Origin: Alicyclobacillus sp. SO9 | GTDB taxonomy: Bacteria; Bacillota; Bacilli; Alicyclobacillales; Alicyclobacillaceae | DNA length: 64,000 nucleotides | Direction of reading: 5' to 3' | NCBI RefSeq assembly: GCF_016406125.1 | Contig: NZ_CP066339.1 | Location: 2,046,001-2,110,000 of the forward strand | Position numbers and translations under genes: made by a program | Shown: piece after piece, positions 27,495 to 36,239 of the stretch | How the letters are laid out: each line of letters starts with the position of its first letter | Numbering within the stretch: the first letter of the stretch is position 1 | The notes under the pieces: generated by a model | What the model was told of the DNA's origin: nothing | Seen by the model: the letters and a program-made list of their open reading frames with translations, nothing else | Database searches by the model: none

Positions 27495-27944
27495 ATGTTT
27501 CGAATGCTGGAGTTGAGTCAGCAAGGATTGAATTGCAGTCAAATGATTGTTGCAATGGGGCTCGAGACGTTGGGCCAGGTCAATCCCGACCTCGTTCAGG
27601 CGATGGCAGGTCTGGGCGGCGGCGTTGGCTTTACCGGCAAAGCCTGCGGTGCAATGACTGGCGGCGCTTGTCTGCTTAGTTTGTATGCGGCGGGTCTGAC
27701 ACCACACGATGCAATTGATGCTCAGCTTCGTTCCATGGAAATGGCTGAAGAACTCGTGCGGTGGTTTGAGCAGCAGTTTGGACAAGAATACGGCGGCACG
27801 AACTGCCAGCAGATTCTCGGAGCCGCGTTTGAAAAAAGAACACCTCAGCCAGCTTGTGCAGACATTGTGAGCAACACTTACAGCAAGGTTCAAGAGATTG
27901 CAGAACAGCACAAATTGGACCTGACGGGTGACGCTCATGACTGA
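27495..27944 (+). CDS. C-GCAxxG-C-C family protein (DVU1555-like)
   Basis: A 149-residue protein of the C_GCAxxG_C_C family, named for its spaced cysteines: C14 in GLNCSQ, C51 and C59 in GKACGAMTGGAC, and further cysteines in NCQQ and PACAD. Redox or metal-cluster roles are assumed for the family. ATG 27495 is used because the methyltransferase stop lies in the same frame 18 bp before it; the nearest GGAAGGGAG site is about 20 bp away, so translation may depend on coupling. It overlaps the radical SAM gene by a few bases. Confidence 0.85.
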   Translation: MFRMLELSQQGLNCSQMIVAMGLETLGQVNPDLVQAMAGLGGGVGFTGKACGAMTGGACLLSLYAAGLTPHDAIDAQLRSMEMAEELVRWFEQQFGQEYGGTNCQQILGAAFEKRTPQPACADIVSNTYSKVQEIAEQHKLDLTGDAHD

Positions 27945-29487
27945 CATGTCCGTACTGTCACATACAGAAAGCGTGTGTCCTGATTGTCTCATGCCCATTC
28001 CTGCACAGCGAGTACGTATTGGCGACATCGTCTTTCTAGACAAGACCTGTCCCAGGCACGGCAGATTTCGAACGAAAATCTGGCAAGGGAATCCTGCTTT
28101 TGAGTCCTGGGTTCGGCCCAAAGTCCCAGGAACCATTCACATGCCCTTTACAGAGAAAGACAGCGGCTGCCCTTTTGATTGCGGTCTGTGTGCAGACCAC
28201 CGTCAACATACTTGCACAGGAATTATTGAAGTGACACAGCGCTGTAATTTGCATTGTACCTTTTGTTTTGCTGACGCAGGCGGGAAGAGTATTGATCCGA
28301 GCAAAGAGATTATCAGGGGCTGGTATCAACGTTTGCTTGACTCCGGCGGGCCGTGCAACATCCAGCTGTCCGGCGGGGAACCAACCCTTCGCAACGATTT
28401 GCCTGAGTTGGTGGAGATGGGCCGCAGCATGGGATTTTCGTTTATCCAAGTCAATACAAATGGACTGCGCTTGAGTCGAGACATACCGTATCTTAAAGCC
28501 TTGAAAGCTGCGGGGCTTGCATCCATCTTTCTTCAGTTTGACGGCACTCAACCGCAGATTTATCAGACTCTGCGCGGGGGGAACTACCTGCAGCAGAAAT
28601 TGGACACCATCGACCTCTGTGGGGAATTGGGCATTGGGGTTGTGTTGGTACCGACAGTTGTACAGGGGGTCAATGACGATAATCTCGGTGACATTCTTGA
28701 GTTCGCCTTACAGCACATGCCTGCGGTTCGCGGGGTTCACTTTCAACCAGCCAGTTACTTTGGGCGCATTCCAGAGACACCCTCAGATGATATGCGTATC
28801 ACACTGGGTGAAGTCATGACGAAATTGGAGCAACAGTCCGGAGGGCGCATCAAAACGGACAATCTGCGTCCTGCAGGGTGCGAAAATGCGATGTGTTCTT
28901 TTCACGGGAACTTCATTTTGATGGAGAATAACCATTTGTTGCCGACCACCAAACATCAAGCAGGCGAAACGTGTTGCCTGCCGACAGAGCGAGCAGAAGA
29001 AGGCGCAAGCAAATCAAAGCAGTTCGTCGCACTGCACTGGGCGCCCATTGAATTGAATTTGTCTTTGCCAACTGCGTCCGAACATGTTGCTCAAGGCCGT
29101 GCAGATGTTGCAGAGCGTTGTGACGATGGGTGTGACCGTGACGATGCGAACGGCGCGAGGGATGCAGGTTGTGACTGTGACGAGGGGTCCGGTGTCGTGG
29201 CTGCCGGTTGCGACTGCGGGGCAGGAGAAGGGGACAGCATGGACAGGTTTCTCCAACGAGCACAGACCCATGCTTTAACTGTTTCCGGCATGGCCTTTCA
29301 AGACGCTTGGAATCTGGATTTGGAGCGACTGCGGGACTGTTGTATCCATACCGTTGCACCAGACGGCAAGCTCATCCCTTTTTGCGCTTACAACCTGACG
29401 GACAGCCGGGGTCACTACTTCTACCGAGGTAACAGACAAAGCCAGCAGCCAGAGCCAGTAGAGTCTGGTTCTGTGAACAGGGGGTGA
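27937..29487 (+). CDS. Radical SAM protein of the mop cluster (TrsS-like, cysteine form)
   Basis: A 516-residue radical SAM enzyme. The [4Fe-4S]-SAM motif is C103-x3-C107-x2-C110 (CNLHCTFC), followed by the SAM-binding QLSGGEPTLR. Extra cysteines precede it: C14/C17, C38, and C78/C82/C85, probably auxiliary cluster or zinc sites. The order in the operon and the sequence match the radical SAM (seleno)protein found beside mop in Desulfovibrio. Here every cysteine position is read from TGT or TGC and no in-frame TGA is present, so this is not a selenoprotein. Residues near 390-430 form an Asp/Gly/Cys-rich insertion. ATG 27937 overlaps the previous gene; ATG 27946 is possible. The reaction is unknown; cofactor or partner-protein modification is likely. 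Confidence 0.82.
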   Translation: MTDMSVLSHTESVCPDCLMPIPAQRVRIGDIVFLDKTCPRHGRFRTKIWQGNPAFESWVRPKVPGTIHMPFTEKDSGCPFDCGLCADHRQHTCTGIIEVTQRCNLHCTFCFADAGGKSIDPSKEIIRGWYQRLLDSGGPCNIQLSGGEPTLRNDLPELVEMGRSMGFSFIQVNTNGLRLSRDIPYLKALKAAGLASIFLQFDGTQPQIYQTLRGGNYLQQKLDTIDLCGELGIGVVLVPTVVQGVNDDNLGDILEFALQHMPAVRGVHFQPASYFGRIPETPSDDMRITLGEVMTKLEQQSGGRIKTDNLRPAGCENAMCSFHGNFILMENNHLLPTTKHQAGETCCLPTERAEEGASKSKQFVALHWAPIELNLSLPTASEHVAQGRADVAERCDDGCDRDDANGARDAGCDCDEGSGVVAAGCDCGAGEGDSMDRFLQRAQTHALTVSGMAFQDAWNLDLERLRDCCIHTVAPDGKLIPFCAYNLTDSRGHYFYRGNRQSQQPEPVESGSVNRG

Positions 29488-29491
29488 ATTG

Positions 29492-30874
29492 ATGATTCAA
29501 TCGCGCAAACAGGATCTAGCCAGAACTCCGATGGAAGCTTGGATTCATAAGAAGATAACCGGTGCTGCGTCAACTTCGGTATTAACCCGGAACAAACTTG
29601 AGGATTATCAGCTCCAGATGCTGAGAAAGACTGTGTCCTTGGCGAGAGCAAAGAGTCCATTTTATAAAGAGAAACTCGCACAATATCCGGCAGAGGGCTT
29701 GTCTTCAATTCAAGATATCAGTCAGCTTCCATTCACAACTGCCGCTGAACTAAAGGAGAATCCGCTGAGGTTTCTGTGTTGCAGCCAGGACGATATCGAA
29801 CGGATTGTAACACTTGAAAGCTCTGGAACCACCGGAACACCAAAACGGATTTTTTTCACTCGGGACGATCAAGAGCTGACACGAGATTTTTTCCACCACG
29901 CTTTAGGCGTTGTTGCTCGTCCCGGCGACACTGTTCTGGTCATGCTCCCAGGGGAGCGTCCGGGAAGCGTCGGCGACTTGTTTGCACAAAGTGCGCTTCG
30001 TATGGACGTGCGGCCCGTACCTTATGGTTTGGTTCGGGACCCGGCCGACGCACTTCGTGTCATGCAAAGGGAACAGGTGGATACATTGCTCGGTATTCCC
30101 GTGCAAGTGCTGGCGCTGGCAAGTTATGAATCGCCAGGGCAAAACACTTTTGCCGCCAGTGTGAAAAATGTAATTGTCAACACAGATTCGGTTCCACGTT
30201 CTGTAATTCGACGAATTCAGGATAAGTGGGGCTGCCGGGTTTTTAATCATTATGCCATGACGGAAATGGGACTCGGCGGTGGATTGGAGTGCGCAGGGTT
30301 GGACGGGTACCACATGAGAGAGGCAGATTTATTGTTTGAAATTGTAAATCCTGTAAGCGGTCAGGTGCTACCAGACGGATCCGAAGGGGAAGTCGTGTTC
30401 ACGACACTGACGAGAAGAGGCATGCCGCTCATTCGCTACCGGACCGGCGATATCTCAAGGTTCATGACAGATTCGTGCTCGTGCGGCAGTGTGCTGAAGC
30501 GCCTGGCACCCGTACGCAATCGAGCTGCGGGACGAATCGAACTCATAAGCGGAGACTTGTTAAGTATGTCCATGCTTGACGAAGTTGTATTGGCTATACC
30601 TGGAGTACTGAACTTCAAAGCTGTACTCACGACCGCAAAGTTGCCGCTGAACCGTCCTGTAGATTGCCTGAGTGTGACAGTCCAGGTCGCGGATTGGGTC
30701 GAATCCGACACCGCGGAAGTCGTAGAACATGCGTTGTTTTCTCTGCCTGTCGTAGCGAAAAACGTCCATGACAGAGCTTTAAAGGTGAATCCTGTGGTTG
30801 TGGACAAATCGCGCAAGTTATGGAACCCAGTTAAACGAGTGATTCAAGATGAAAGAGTTAAGGAGAGAGCCTAG
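29492..30874 (+). CDS. AMP-dependent CoA ligase-like protein (DVU1553-like)
   Basis: A 460-residue member of the adenylate-forming superfamily closest to phenylacetate-CoA ligase PaaK. The phosphate-binding loop is LESSGTTGTPKRIFF, and later blocks include FNHYAMTEMGLGGG and IRYRTGDISRF. ATG 29492 follows AGGGGGTGA. In this cluster it could activate the acid made by the aldehyde oxidoreductase, or act in cofactor maturation; the conserved linkage with maturation genes makes the second possible. It is directly followed by the XdhC-like gene with no gap. Confidence 0.83.
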   Translation: MIQSRKQDLARTPMEAWIHKKITGAASTSVLTRNKLEDYQLQMLRKTVSLARAKSPFYKEKLAQYPAEGLSSIQDISQLPFTTAAELKENPLRFLCCSQDDIERIVTLESSGTTGTPKRIFFTRDDQELTRDFFHHALGVVARPGDTVLVMLPGERPGSVGDLFAQSALRMDVRPVPYGLVRDPADALRVMQREQVDTLLGIPVQVLALASYESPGQNTFAASVKNVIVNTDSVPRSVIRRIQDKWGCRVFNHYAMTEMGLGGGLECAGLDGYHMREADLLFEIVNPVSGQVLPDGSEGEVVFTTLTRRGMPLIRYRTGDISRFMTDSCSCGSVLKRLAPVRNRAAGRIELISGDLLSMSMLDEVVLAIPGVLNFKAVLTTAKLPLNRPVDCLSVTVQVADWVESDTAEVVEHALFSLPVVAKNVHDRALKVNPVVVDKSRKLWNPVKRVIQDERVKERA

Positions 30875-31939
30875 ATGAAGGGTCTGTATGATGCTTGTTC
30901 GCGACTCTTGAACGCAGGGGAAGACGTGGTGATGGCTGCGGTGGTTGACAAACAGGGATCGGCGCCTCGAACCGCGGGAGCAAAAATGCTGGTGCGGCGT
31001 AACGGATTGCTGTTCGGAACCATTGGCGGAGGGCTGCTGGAAGCCAGGGTTATACATTACGCTAAAGAAGTCTTCGCAACGCGTGAAAGCACTGTTCGTG
31101 AATTCTATCTCACCGGGGAAGATGCTGCCAGCACCGAAATGATTTGCGGCGGCAGGGTCAAAGTGCTCGTAGAGTACGTGTCTCCCGCTGACAAAGTTGC
31201 AGTGACACTGTTTCGCAGACTGACAGAGCTCTTGAATTCAGGACGGGATGCGTGGCTTATTACTGAGTTGCCGCGGGACGGACAACAAACCGAGCGGTTG
31301 AACCGTTATCTTTTGGATACCATGGGCAGTGCAGCAAATCCCGAAGGCATAGACAGTGAGGAAGACTTTCCCATACCGGCGATGGTACACAAAGCTCTTG
31401 CAAGGAAAAGGATACAGATTGTAGAGACCCCTGAGACCCGTTACGTAGTAAATCCCGTTCACTCTCTCGGGACTGTGTACTTGTTTGGTGCGGGCCACGT
31501 CGGACAGCAAGTGGCAACATTAACGGGAATGGTGGACTTTCGAACCGTTGTATTGGACGACAGGGCTGAATTTGCCAACGGTGAACGATTTCCAACTGTC
31601 GATGAGATACTAGTGCTCAAGAGCTTTGATTCATGCTTTAGCCGGCTGTCTGTGTCCGGAGACAGTTATATCGTTATTCTTACGAGAGGGCATGGACATG
31701 ATAAAACGGTTTTGGAGCAGGCGCTTGCCACTGATGCGGGGTATATCGGTCTCATCAGCAGTCAGCGCAAGCGCAAACTGCTCTATCAGGCTCTGCAAGA
31801 CAGTGGCGTTTCAGACGAACAGCTTCATCGAGTGTACTCACCGGTTGGCGTGGAGATTGGTGCGGAGACACCGGAAGAGATTGCAATCAGCATTGTGGCG
31901 CAACTCATCCAGGTGCGAGGAGAGCGGGCACATGAATGA
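30875..31939 (+). CDS. XdhC-type aldehyde oxidoreductase maturation factor
   Basis: A 354-residue XdhC/CoxI family protein. The N-terminal domain has the family block VDKQGSAPRTAGAKMLV with IGGGLLEA, and the C-terminal Rossmann domain has VYLFGAGHVGQQVA and VILTRGHGHDKTVL. XdhC proteins bind molybdenum cofactor, see to its sulfuration and insert it into xanthine oxidase-family enzymes. ATG 30875 follows AAGGAGAGAG and abuts the ligase stop. Along with the MobA-like gene behind it, it gives mop a dedicated cofactor-loading pair. Confidence 0.9.
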   Translation: MKGLYDACSRLLNAGEDVVMAAVVDKQGSAPRTAGAKMLVRRNGLLFGTIGGGLLEARVIHYAKEVFATRESTVREFYLTGEDAASTEMICGGRVKVLVEYVSPADKVAVTLFRRLTELLNSGRDAWLITELPRDGQQTERLNRYLLDTMGSAANPEGIDSEEDFPIPAMVHKALARKRIQIVETPETRYVVNPVHSLGTVYLFGAGHVGQQVATLTGMVDFRTVVLDDRAEFANGERFPTVDEILVLKSFDSCFSRLSVSGDSYIVILTRGHGHDKTVLEQALATDAGYIGLISSQRKRKLLYQALQDSGVSDEQLHRVYSPVGVEIGAETPEEIAISIVAQLIQVRGERAHE

Positions 31940-31976
31940 AGTTGGTATAAATGAAGTTGGTATGAATGAAGTTGAC
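31932..31976 (+). repeat. 15-bp in-frame repeat at the start of the MobA-like gene
   Basis: Three direct copies of ATGAATGAAGTTGGT (one with ATA, one ending in GAC) open the reading frame. Two copies carry an ATG, so translation may begin at 31932 or 31962. Confidence 0.85.
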
Positions 31977-32591
31977 AGAGCGCTTCCAGGGACTGCTGCC
32001 ATCATACTTGCAGCGGGTTTCTCGTCGCGAATGGGGGCATTTAAACCCCTTTTGAGACTTGGACAAAGTACGGCTGTGGAACGGTCAGTCCGCGGCTTTC
32101 TCAATGCAGGTGTGAACAATGTTACAGTGGTTGTGGGACATCGATATGAAGAAATGGTTCAGGTGGTTCAGTTTCTCGGGGCACTGATGGTCGTCAATTC
32201 TCAGTATCGGGAAGGCATGTTTTCCTCAGTACAAGCAGGCGTGACAAGCTTGAGGAGTGACGTTCAAGCGTTTTTTCTGCTGCCGGTCGACTGTCCAGTG
32301 GTTCAATCCAGCACCATCAGGCAGCTGTATGCGGCCTATCAAGGCAGTGGAAAAGACATCGCTTATCCCGTCTTCAGAGGTCAGAGAGGACATCCGCCTC
32401 TTATTTCGACGTGTTTATCTAGCGAAATTCTTGAGTCTAAAGCGTCTTCTGATGGACTCCGAGGGGTGCTTCGGCAACATGAAGCGGCAGCAGTAGACGT
32501 TAGTGTCGAAGACCACGGCATCTTAATTGATATGGATGTTCCGTCAGACTACAGGGACCTGCAGGCGCATCTGCAGCGCACAGGTGAATGA
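31932..32591 (+). CDS. MobA-like nucleotidyltransferase (DVU1551-like)
   Basis: A 219-residue nucleotidyltransferase with the signature AIILAAGFSSRMGAFKPLL and PVDCPVV. Relatives such as MocA add CMP to molybdopterin, making the cytosine dinucleotide form that MOP-type enzymes use, so this is likely the cognate enzyme. ATG 31932 overlaps the XdhC gene by 8 bp and has GAGGAGAG upstream; a longer in-frame reading to 31626 lies inside the XdhC gene. The first 15 residues are three copies of a five-residue unit (MNEVG, INEVG, MNEVD). Confidence 0.87.
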   Translation: MNEVGINEVGMNEVDRALPGTAAIILAAGFSSRMGAFKPLLRLGQSTAVERSVRGFLNAGVNNVTVVVGHRYEEMVQVVQFLGALMVVNSQYREGMFSSVQAGVTSLRSDVQAFFLLPVDCPVVQSSTIRQLYAAYQGSGKDIAYPVFRGQRGHPPLISTCLSSEILESKASSDGLRGVLRQHEAAAVDVSVEDHGILIDMDVPSDYRDLQAHLQRTGE

Positions 32592-32617
32592 ATGTCATTT
32601 GGGAGAAGAGGAAGCCG

Positions 32618-33388
32618 ATGCAGTATAGGCTGTTGGCGCTAGATTTGGACGGTACCCTGCTGACGCTCGATGACAGTGGCGAACCCACCGTTTCTAATCA
32701 GAATCGGCATTGGATTCAGGCTGCTTGGGACGCCGGCATACAAGTAGTCTTGGCGACAGGACGTCATCGTCTGTCTGCTGCGGTCCATCGAGTTGTTCAA
32801 CAACTTTGTATCCCCTTCCCCTTGGTTGTTGTGAATGGAAGCGAAGTCTGGACATCTCAAGGTGAGCTTCTCTTGCGTCAGGCCTTTCGCTACGAGGATG
32901 CAGTTATACTGCACAATCTTGCGCGAAAATTTCATGTGTCTTGCATCGGATTTACCTGCGGAGGCCGTGTAAAAGCTGAGGAACTGGCTGAAGGACTACC
33001 AGACTTAACATGGTTGAAGTTTGTACTGCGGTCTTCTGCGGACTTGACAGGTCCTGATACCTTCGCGAGGCTGCGAACCCGTGTTCTCGCCAGCGGAAGA
33101 TTTGAATGCACACGTTCAACAGACTCAACCATGGAAGTCAATCCTGCTGGAGTGAATAAAGCAGTCGGGCTCAGTATTCTCTGCAAGAGACTTCAAATCA
33201 GCAAGCACGAGGTTGCAGCCATTGGCGACGGGTGGAACGATATAGAGATGCTGAGGTGGGCAGGTCTAGGCATCGCCATGATGAATGCGCCCTCTGAAGT
33301 GCGAAGGGCAGCTGACGGAGTGACAGATACGTGTGAAAATGACGGCGTGGCCAAGGCTGTTGAGAAGATTCTCTTGGCACAGAGTTAA
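32618..33388 (+). CDS. HAD-superfamily (Cof-type) phosphatase
   Basis: A 256-residue haloacid dehalogenase-fold phosphatase of the Cof/YidA type. Motif I is LALDLDGTLL, motif II lies in VVLATGRH, and motifs III and IV appear as NKAVGL and AIGDGWNDIEML. A C2-type cap lies between. Relatives dephosphorylate sugar phosphates or FMN; specificity is not visible. ATG 32618 follows GGGAGAAGAGGA; ATG 32588 overlaps the previous stop but has no good site. It is 26 bp after the mop cluster and may be co-transcribed. Confidence 0.85.
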   Translation: MQYRLLALDLDGTLLTLDDSGEPTVSNQNRHWIQAAWDAGIQVVLATGRHRLSAAVHRVVQQLCIPFPLVVVNGSEVWTSQGELLLRQAFRYEDAVILHNLARKFHVSCIGFTCGGRVKAEELAEGLPDLTWLKFVLRSSADLTGPDTFARLRTRVLASGRFECTRSTDSTMEVNPAGVNKAVGLSILCKRLQISKHEVAAIGDGWNDIEMLRWAGLGIAMMNAPSEVRRAADGVTDTCENDGVAKAVEKILLAQS

Positions 33389-33598
33389 GTGTTTGACTTC
33401 TGGTGACAGCAGTAAGTTTCTAGCAATGCGACACAAGAGTGGAAGCATAGCACCAATCAGGTTTGAACCCATTTTTTGAACCCATTTGTAGTAAAATAGA
33501 ATTACCTGACTATGATTGGTCAACTGCGTCTAGTCCAATTGTGCCGCGGCTGACACGAAGCCCGAATTATTGTACAAAGTGAAACAGGGGTGACCCAC

Positions 33599-34537
33599 AT
33601 GGAGCACGAATTTACCATGAGTATGTCTGACGGCCATCAGGTCTTCCTGAAAAAATGGCACCCTGAAGGGCAGGATGCCAAAGCAGTCATGCAGTTGTCT
33701 CATGGCATGGCCGAGCACATTGGCCGCTATCAGCCATTTGCAGAATTCTTGGCGAATCATGGTTTTATAGTGTACGGCAACGACCATCGCGGTCATGGGA
33801 AAACTGGGCAGCAGTCCGGGAACACGGGCTTTCTGGCAGACCATGACGGTTTTGAACGTGTTGTGGACGATATGCACGAGATAAACGGACTGATCCATGG
33901 TGAGTTTCCGAACGTACCTGTGTTTCTGCTGGGTCACAGCATGGGTTCGTTTTTAGCACGACGCTATGTACAGCGCTTTCACGGCCGGGTTCAAGGGGTT
34001 ATACTGACAGGCACCGCGGGAAGTCCTGGCTTTCCTGGTCGCGTGGGCAAAATTCTTGCTCAGTCGCAAGTCCGAAAGCTGGGAAAGTTGGCGCCTAGTG
34101 AAAAGATGAACCAACTGATGTTTGGCAATTACAATAAATCTTTTGCAAATGTACGAACACCCTTTGACTGGCTGTCTCGAGACCATCGCGAAGTGGACAA
34201 GTACGTGAATGACCCCTTGTGCGGCTTTGTCTGTTCGTCGGGTTTCTACGTGGATTTACTTACAGGTCTGTTTGCAATTCATAGGGATTCAGAAATTTCC
34301 AAAATAGAGAAGGAGTTGCCTTTTTTGTTCTTGAGCGGCTCTGACGATCCCGTTGGTCATCGCACAAAAGGCGTCCAACAGGCAGTCCAGCAGTTGCAAA
34401 GAAGAGGTATCACGAACGTGGAAGTGAAATTTTACGACGGAGCCCGCCATGAGTTGTTTCAGGAGACCAATCGAGACGAGGTGTTTCAGGAGATCTATCA
34501 ATGGCTGGAGCAACAACTGAAATTTGGAACCATCTAG
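33599..34537 (+). CDS. Alpha/beta hydrolase, lysophospholipase/monoacylglycerol lipase type
   Basis: A 312-residue serine hydrolase. The nucleophile elbow is GHSMG with S114, LSHGMAEHIGRY holds the oxyanion region, and NDHRGHGKT is the block typical of monoglyceride lipases and PldB-like lysophospholipases. The late GARHELFQET carries the catalytic histidine, and SGSDDPVG the acid. No signal peptide, so cytoplasmic. ATG 33599 follows CAGGGGTG; the preceding GTG at 33590 lies in that site. It appears to be a single-gene unit. Confidence 0.87.
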   Translation: MEHEFTMSMSDGHQVFLKKWHPEGQDAKAVMQLSHGMAEHIGRYQPFAEFLANHGFIVYGNDHRGHGKTGQQSGNTGFLADHDGFERVVDDMHEINGLIHGEFPNVPVFLLGHSMGSFLARRYVQRFHGRVQGVILTGTAGSPGFPGRVGKILAQSQVRKLGKLAPSEKMNQLMFGNYNKSFANVRTPFDWLSRDHREVDKYVNDPLCGFVCSSGFYVDLLTGLFAIHRDSEISKIEKELPFLFLSGSDDPVGHRTKGVQQAVQQLQRRGITNVEVKFYDGARHELFQETNRDEVFQEIYQWLEQQLKFGTI

Positions 34538-34630
34538 TGATGTGTCAGCTCGTGATGTTTCATAGAGGATTGAACCCTGTCCGACTTGTCTACACTTGTA
34601 ACAAGACAACAGCGCGACAGGGGAGTCCAT

Positions 34631-35371
34631 ATGAATCGAGATTGGATGAATCGCAGGCTGCTTTCAATGGCTATTGCGATTGGCATCGTCATTTCGTTAG
34701 TTACTTTTCACGACACGAGACTTGTCTTGGGAATCACAGTCCTCAGTACCGAAGCCTCGCTTGCTGCATATTACGTCATTCGGAAGAAATACACGGTTGC
34801 GGGATTGTTCGCAATCGCTATGGCTGCCACGGCCCTGTCATTTTCCCATAATCCGTTGCTCAGGAACTCAGACATATTGATTGTTGCACTAGGTATTGCA
34901 GCTATCGGATTTTACAACAAATACTTTGCGGCTCCTCGTCTCAAGGCGGAGCAGTTGCAAAGAATTGAGCAGTCAGGAATTCAGCAAATGGAGGAAATGG
35001 AGCCGGAGGCTTTTCTTGAGAGCATGGAGTTGCACTTTTATGCGAAAGGGTGGGCGCCGGAGCGTACACCGAGGACAAACAATCACGGGGCAAATCTAGT
35101 TGTCAACAAACCAAACGGCAACCGTGTTGCAGTGCGATTGAGAGCCTCTAGGGAGGCTGTAGGGACACGGTGGGTTGAAGAGGTCATTGGCAGCAGACCG
35201 TACTATCATGCTGACGCCGGAATGGTGATAACCACCAGCGAGTTTACGGCGGGCGCCCGTGAAATAGCGAAGAAGAATGACATTGAACTGTGGAATCGAA
35301 GCGATTTGATTGACAGTCTCATCGAAGTGAGTGAGAAACAGGAACAAGCGGAGAAAACGGTGCAGGCGTAG
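34631..35371 (+). CDS. Membrane-anchored Mrr-like restriction endonuclease-fold protein, probably inactive
   Basis: A 246-residue protein with about three hydrophobic segments in residues 10-95 and a C-terminal Mrr_cat-like domain. Late blocks match well (HADAGMVITTSEFTAGAREIA, then ELWNRSDLID). The catalytic D of the usual GGVDL reads HGANLVV here, and the Q-x-K that follows reads R-x-R in AVRLRAS. Both substitutions would remove metal-dependent cleavage, so a binding or sensing role is more likely. ATG 34631 follows AGGGGAG. Assignment of the fold is by pattern and moderately sure. Confidence 0.65.
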   Translation: MNRDWMNRRLLSMAIAIGIVISLVTFHDTRLVLGITVLSTEASLAAYYVIRKKYTVAGLFAIAMAATALSFSHNPLLRNSDILIVALGIAAIGFYNKYFAAPRLKAEQLQRIEQSGIQQMEEMEPEAFLESMELHFYAKGWAPERTPRTNNHGANLVVNKPNGNRVAVRLRASREAVGTRWVEEVIGSRPYYHADAGMVITTSEFTAGAREIAKKNDIELWNRSDLIDSLIEVSEKQEQAEKTVQA

Positions 35372-35414
35372 CCGTCTTCGGCTTGTTCTCACAGCTTATT
35401 TCGTCTTGGACTGT

Positions 35415-35804
35415 CTACTCAACAATTTCTGCATTTCCGTATCTTCCTGTTTCAATGAGTTGAGCGTACATATCGACCAGTTTCATTTCGTGGTCGGAGA
35501 GGTGTTTTGGAATACCGGGGTCTTTGTGTTGCATAAACATGGGGGCTTTCATTGTACGGATGTCAATGTAAAACTTGTGCTCGGTGCCCTCAGCGTATCC
35601 AATCATAATCCTCAAGTCTCTTCTACTTCCCGTCAGAGGAGGTTGCTTATCCCAATCAATCTGGTTCTCATACTCTGTTTCGTTGATGGCTTCAGCCATA
35701 TGAATTCCATCGAGGATAGCAAGTTTCGCTGCAGTCTGATAGTTTCGAGAAACAAATTCCTCCTGCTTTGCACCGTCTCCGAATACGGCCTGATAAACGT
35801 TCAC
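35415..35804 (-). CDS. Hypothetical protein
   Basis: A 129-residue soluble protein I do not recognise. The GTG start at 35804 is well supported by AAGGAGTCAAG. It is mixed alpha/beta and acidic, with one conserved-looking strand pair (RRDLRIMIGYAEG, HKFYIDIRTMKAPMF). No cysteines, signal or membrane segment. It is convergent with the Mrr-like gene, so the two do not share a transcript. Confidence 0.6.
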   Translation of the reverse strand: MNVYQAVFGDGAKQEEFVSRNYQTAAKLAILDGIHMAEAINETEYENQIDWDKQPPLTGSRRDLRIMIGYAEGTEHKFYIDIRTMKAPMFMQHKDPGIPKHLSDHEMKLVDMYAQLIETGRYGNAEIVE

Positions 35805-36239
35805 CGTGTCTTGACTCCTTCCTGTTGAAATCGTCCTCGTGAAGTGAGAACAGTTGTTTTAGTTCGCTGGCTGTTTGTAAACGAGAAAAACAAATTTACT
35901 GTCAATGATAAAAGGTCTGGTCTGATTTCCAGTGTACTAGTCTAAAAGACACATCACAATCCATCGAATCCAAGTGAACCAATGACGGCCAACCCTTACC
36001 AGTATTGAAAAAGTAACACATCTCAAGAATACATCAAAAAGGGGCAGGGTCGGATTGGGGGATATTTAAATAGTCCAAAACACCTATCTGATAATTAGTA
36101 CATATTCCTCTACTATGAAATGCTCTGCAGGTCTACGCTTAATCCGTAGCTGTTGATACAGGGGTGTCGCGTAAGTAATACAGACGTCCTCATCGTGTTC
36201 TTTTACCTGAATTAACAGCGATTGCGGAGGTGAACACAA
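35805..36239. other. Intergenic region before the oxidoreductase operon
   Basis: AT-richer than its neighbours and with no supported gene on either strand. It holds the candidate promoter at 36153-36181 and GGAGGTGA just before the ATG at 36240. Nothing else was recognised. Confidence 0.6.
36153..36181 (+). promoter_or_regulatory. Candidate promoter of the 2-oxoacid:ferredoxin oxidoreductase operon
   Basis: TTGATA (36153-36158) and TAATAC (36176-36181) are 17 bp apart. The -35 is close to consensus and the -10 is poor. It lies about 60 bp before the first gene. Confidence 0.35.

Noticed and set aside
27937-29487. Selenocysteine in the radical SAM protein
   Set aside because: The family can be a selenoprotein, but no in-frame TGA is present and the key positions are ordinary cysteine codons.
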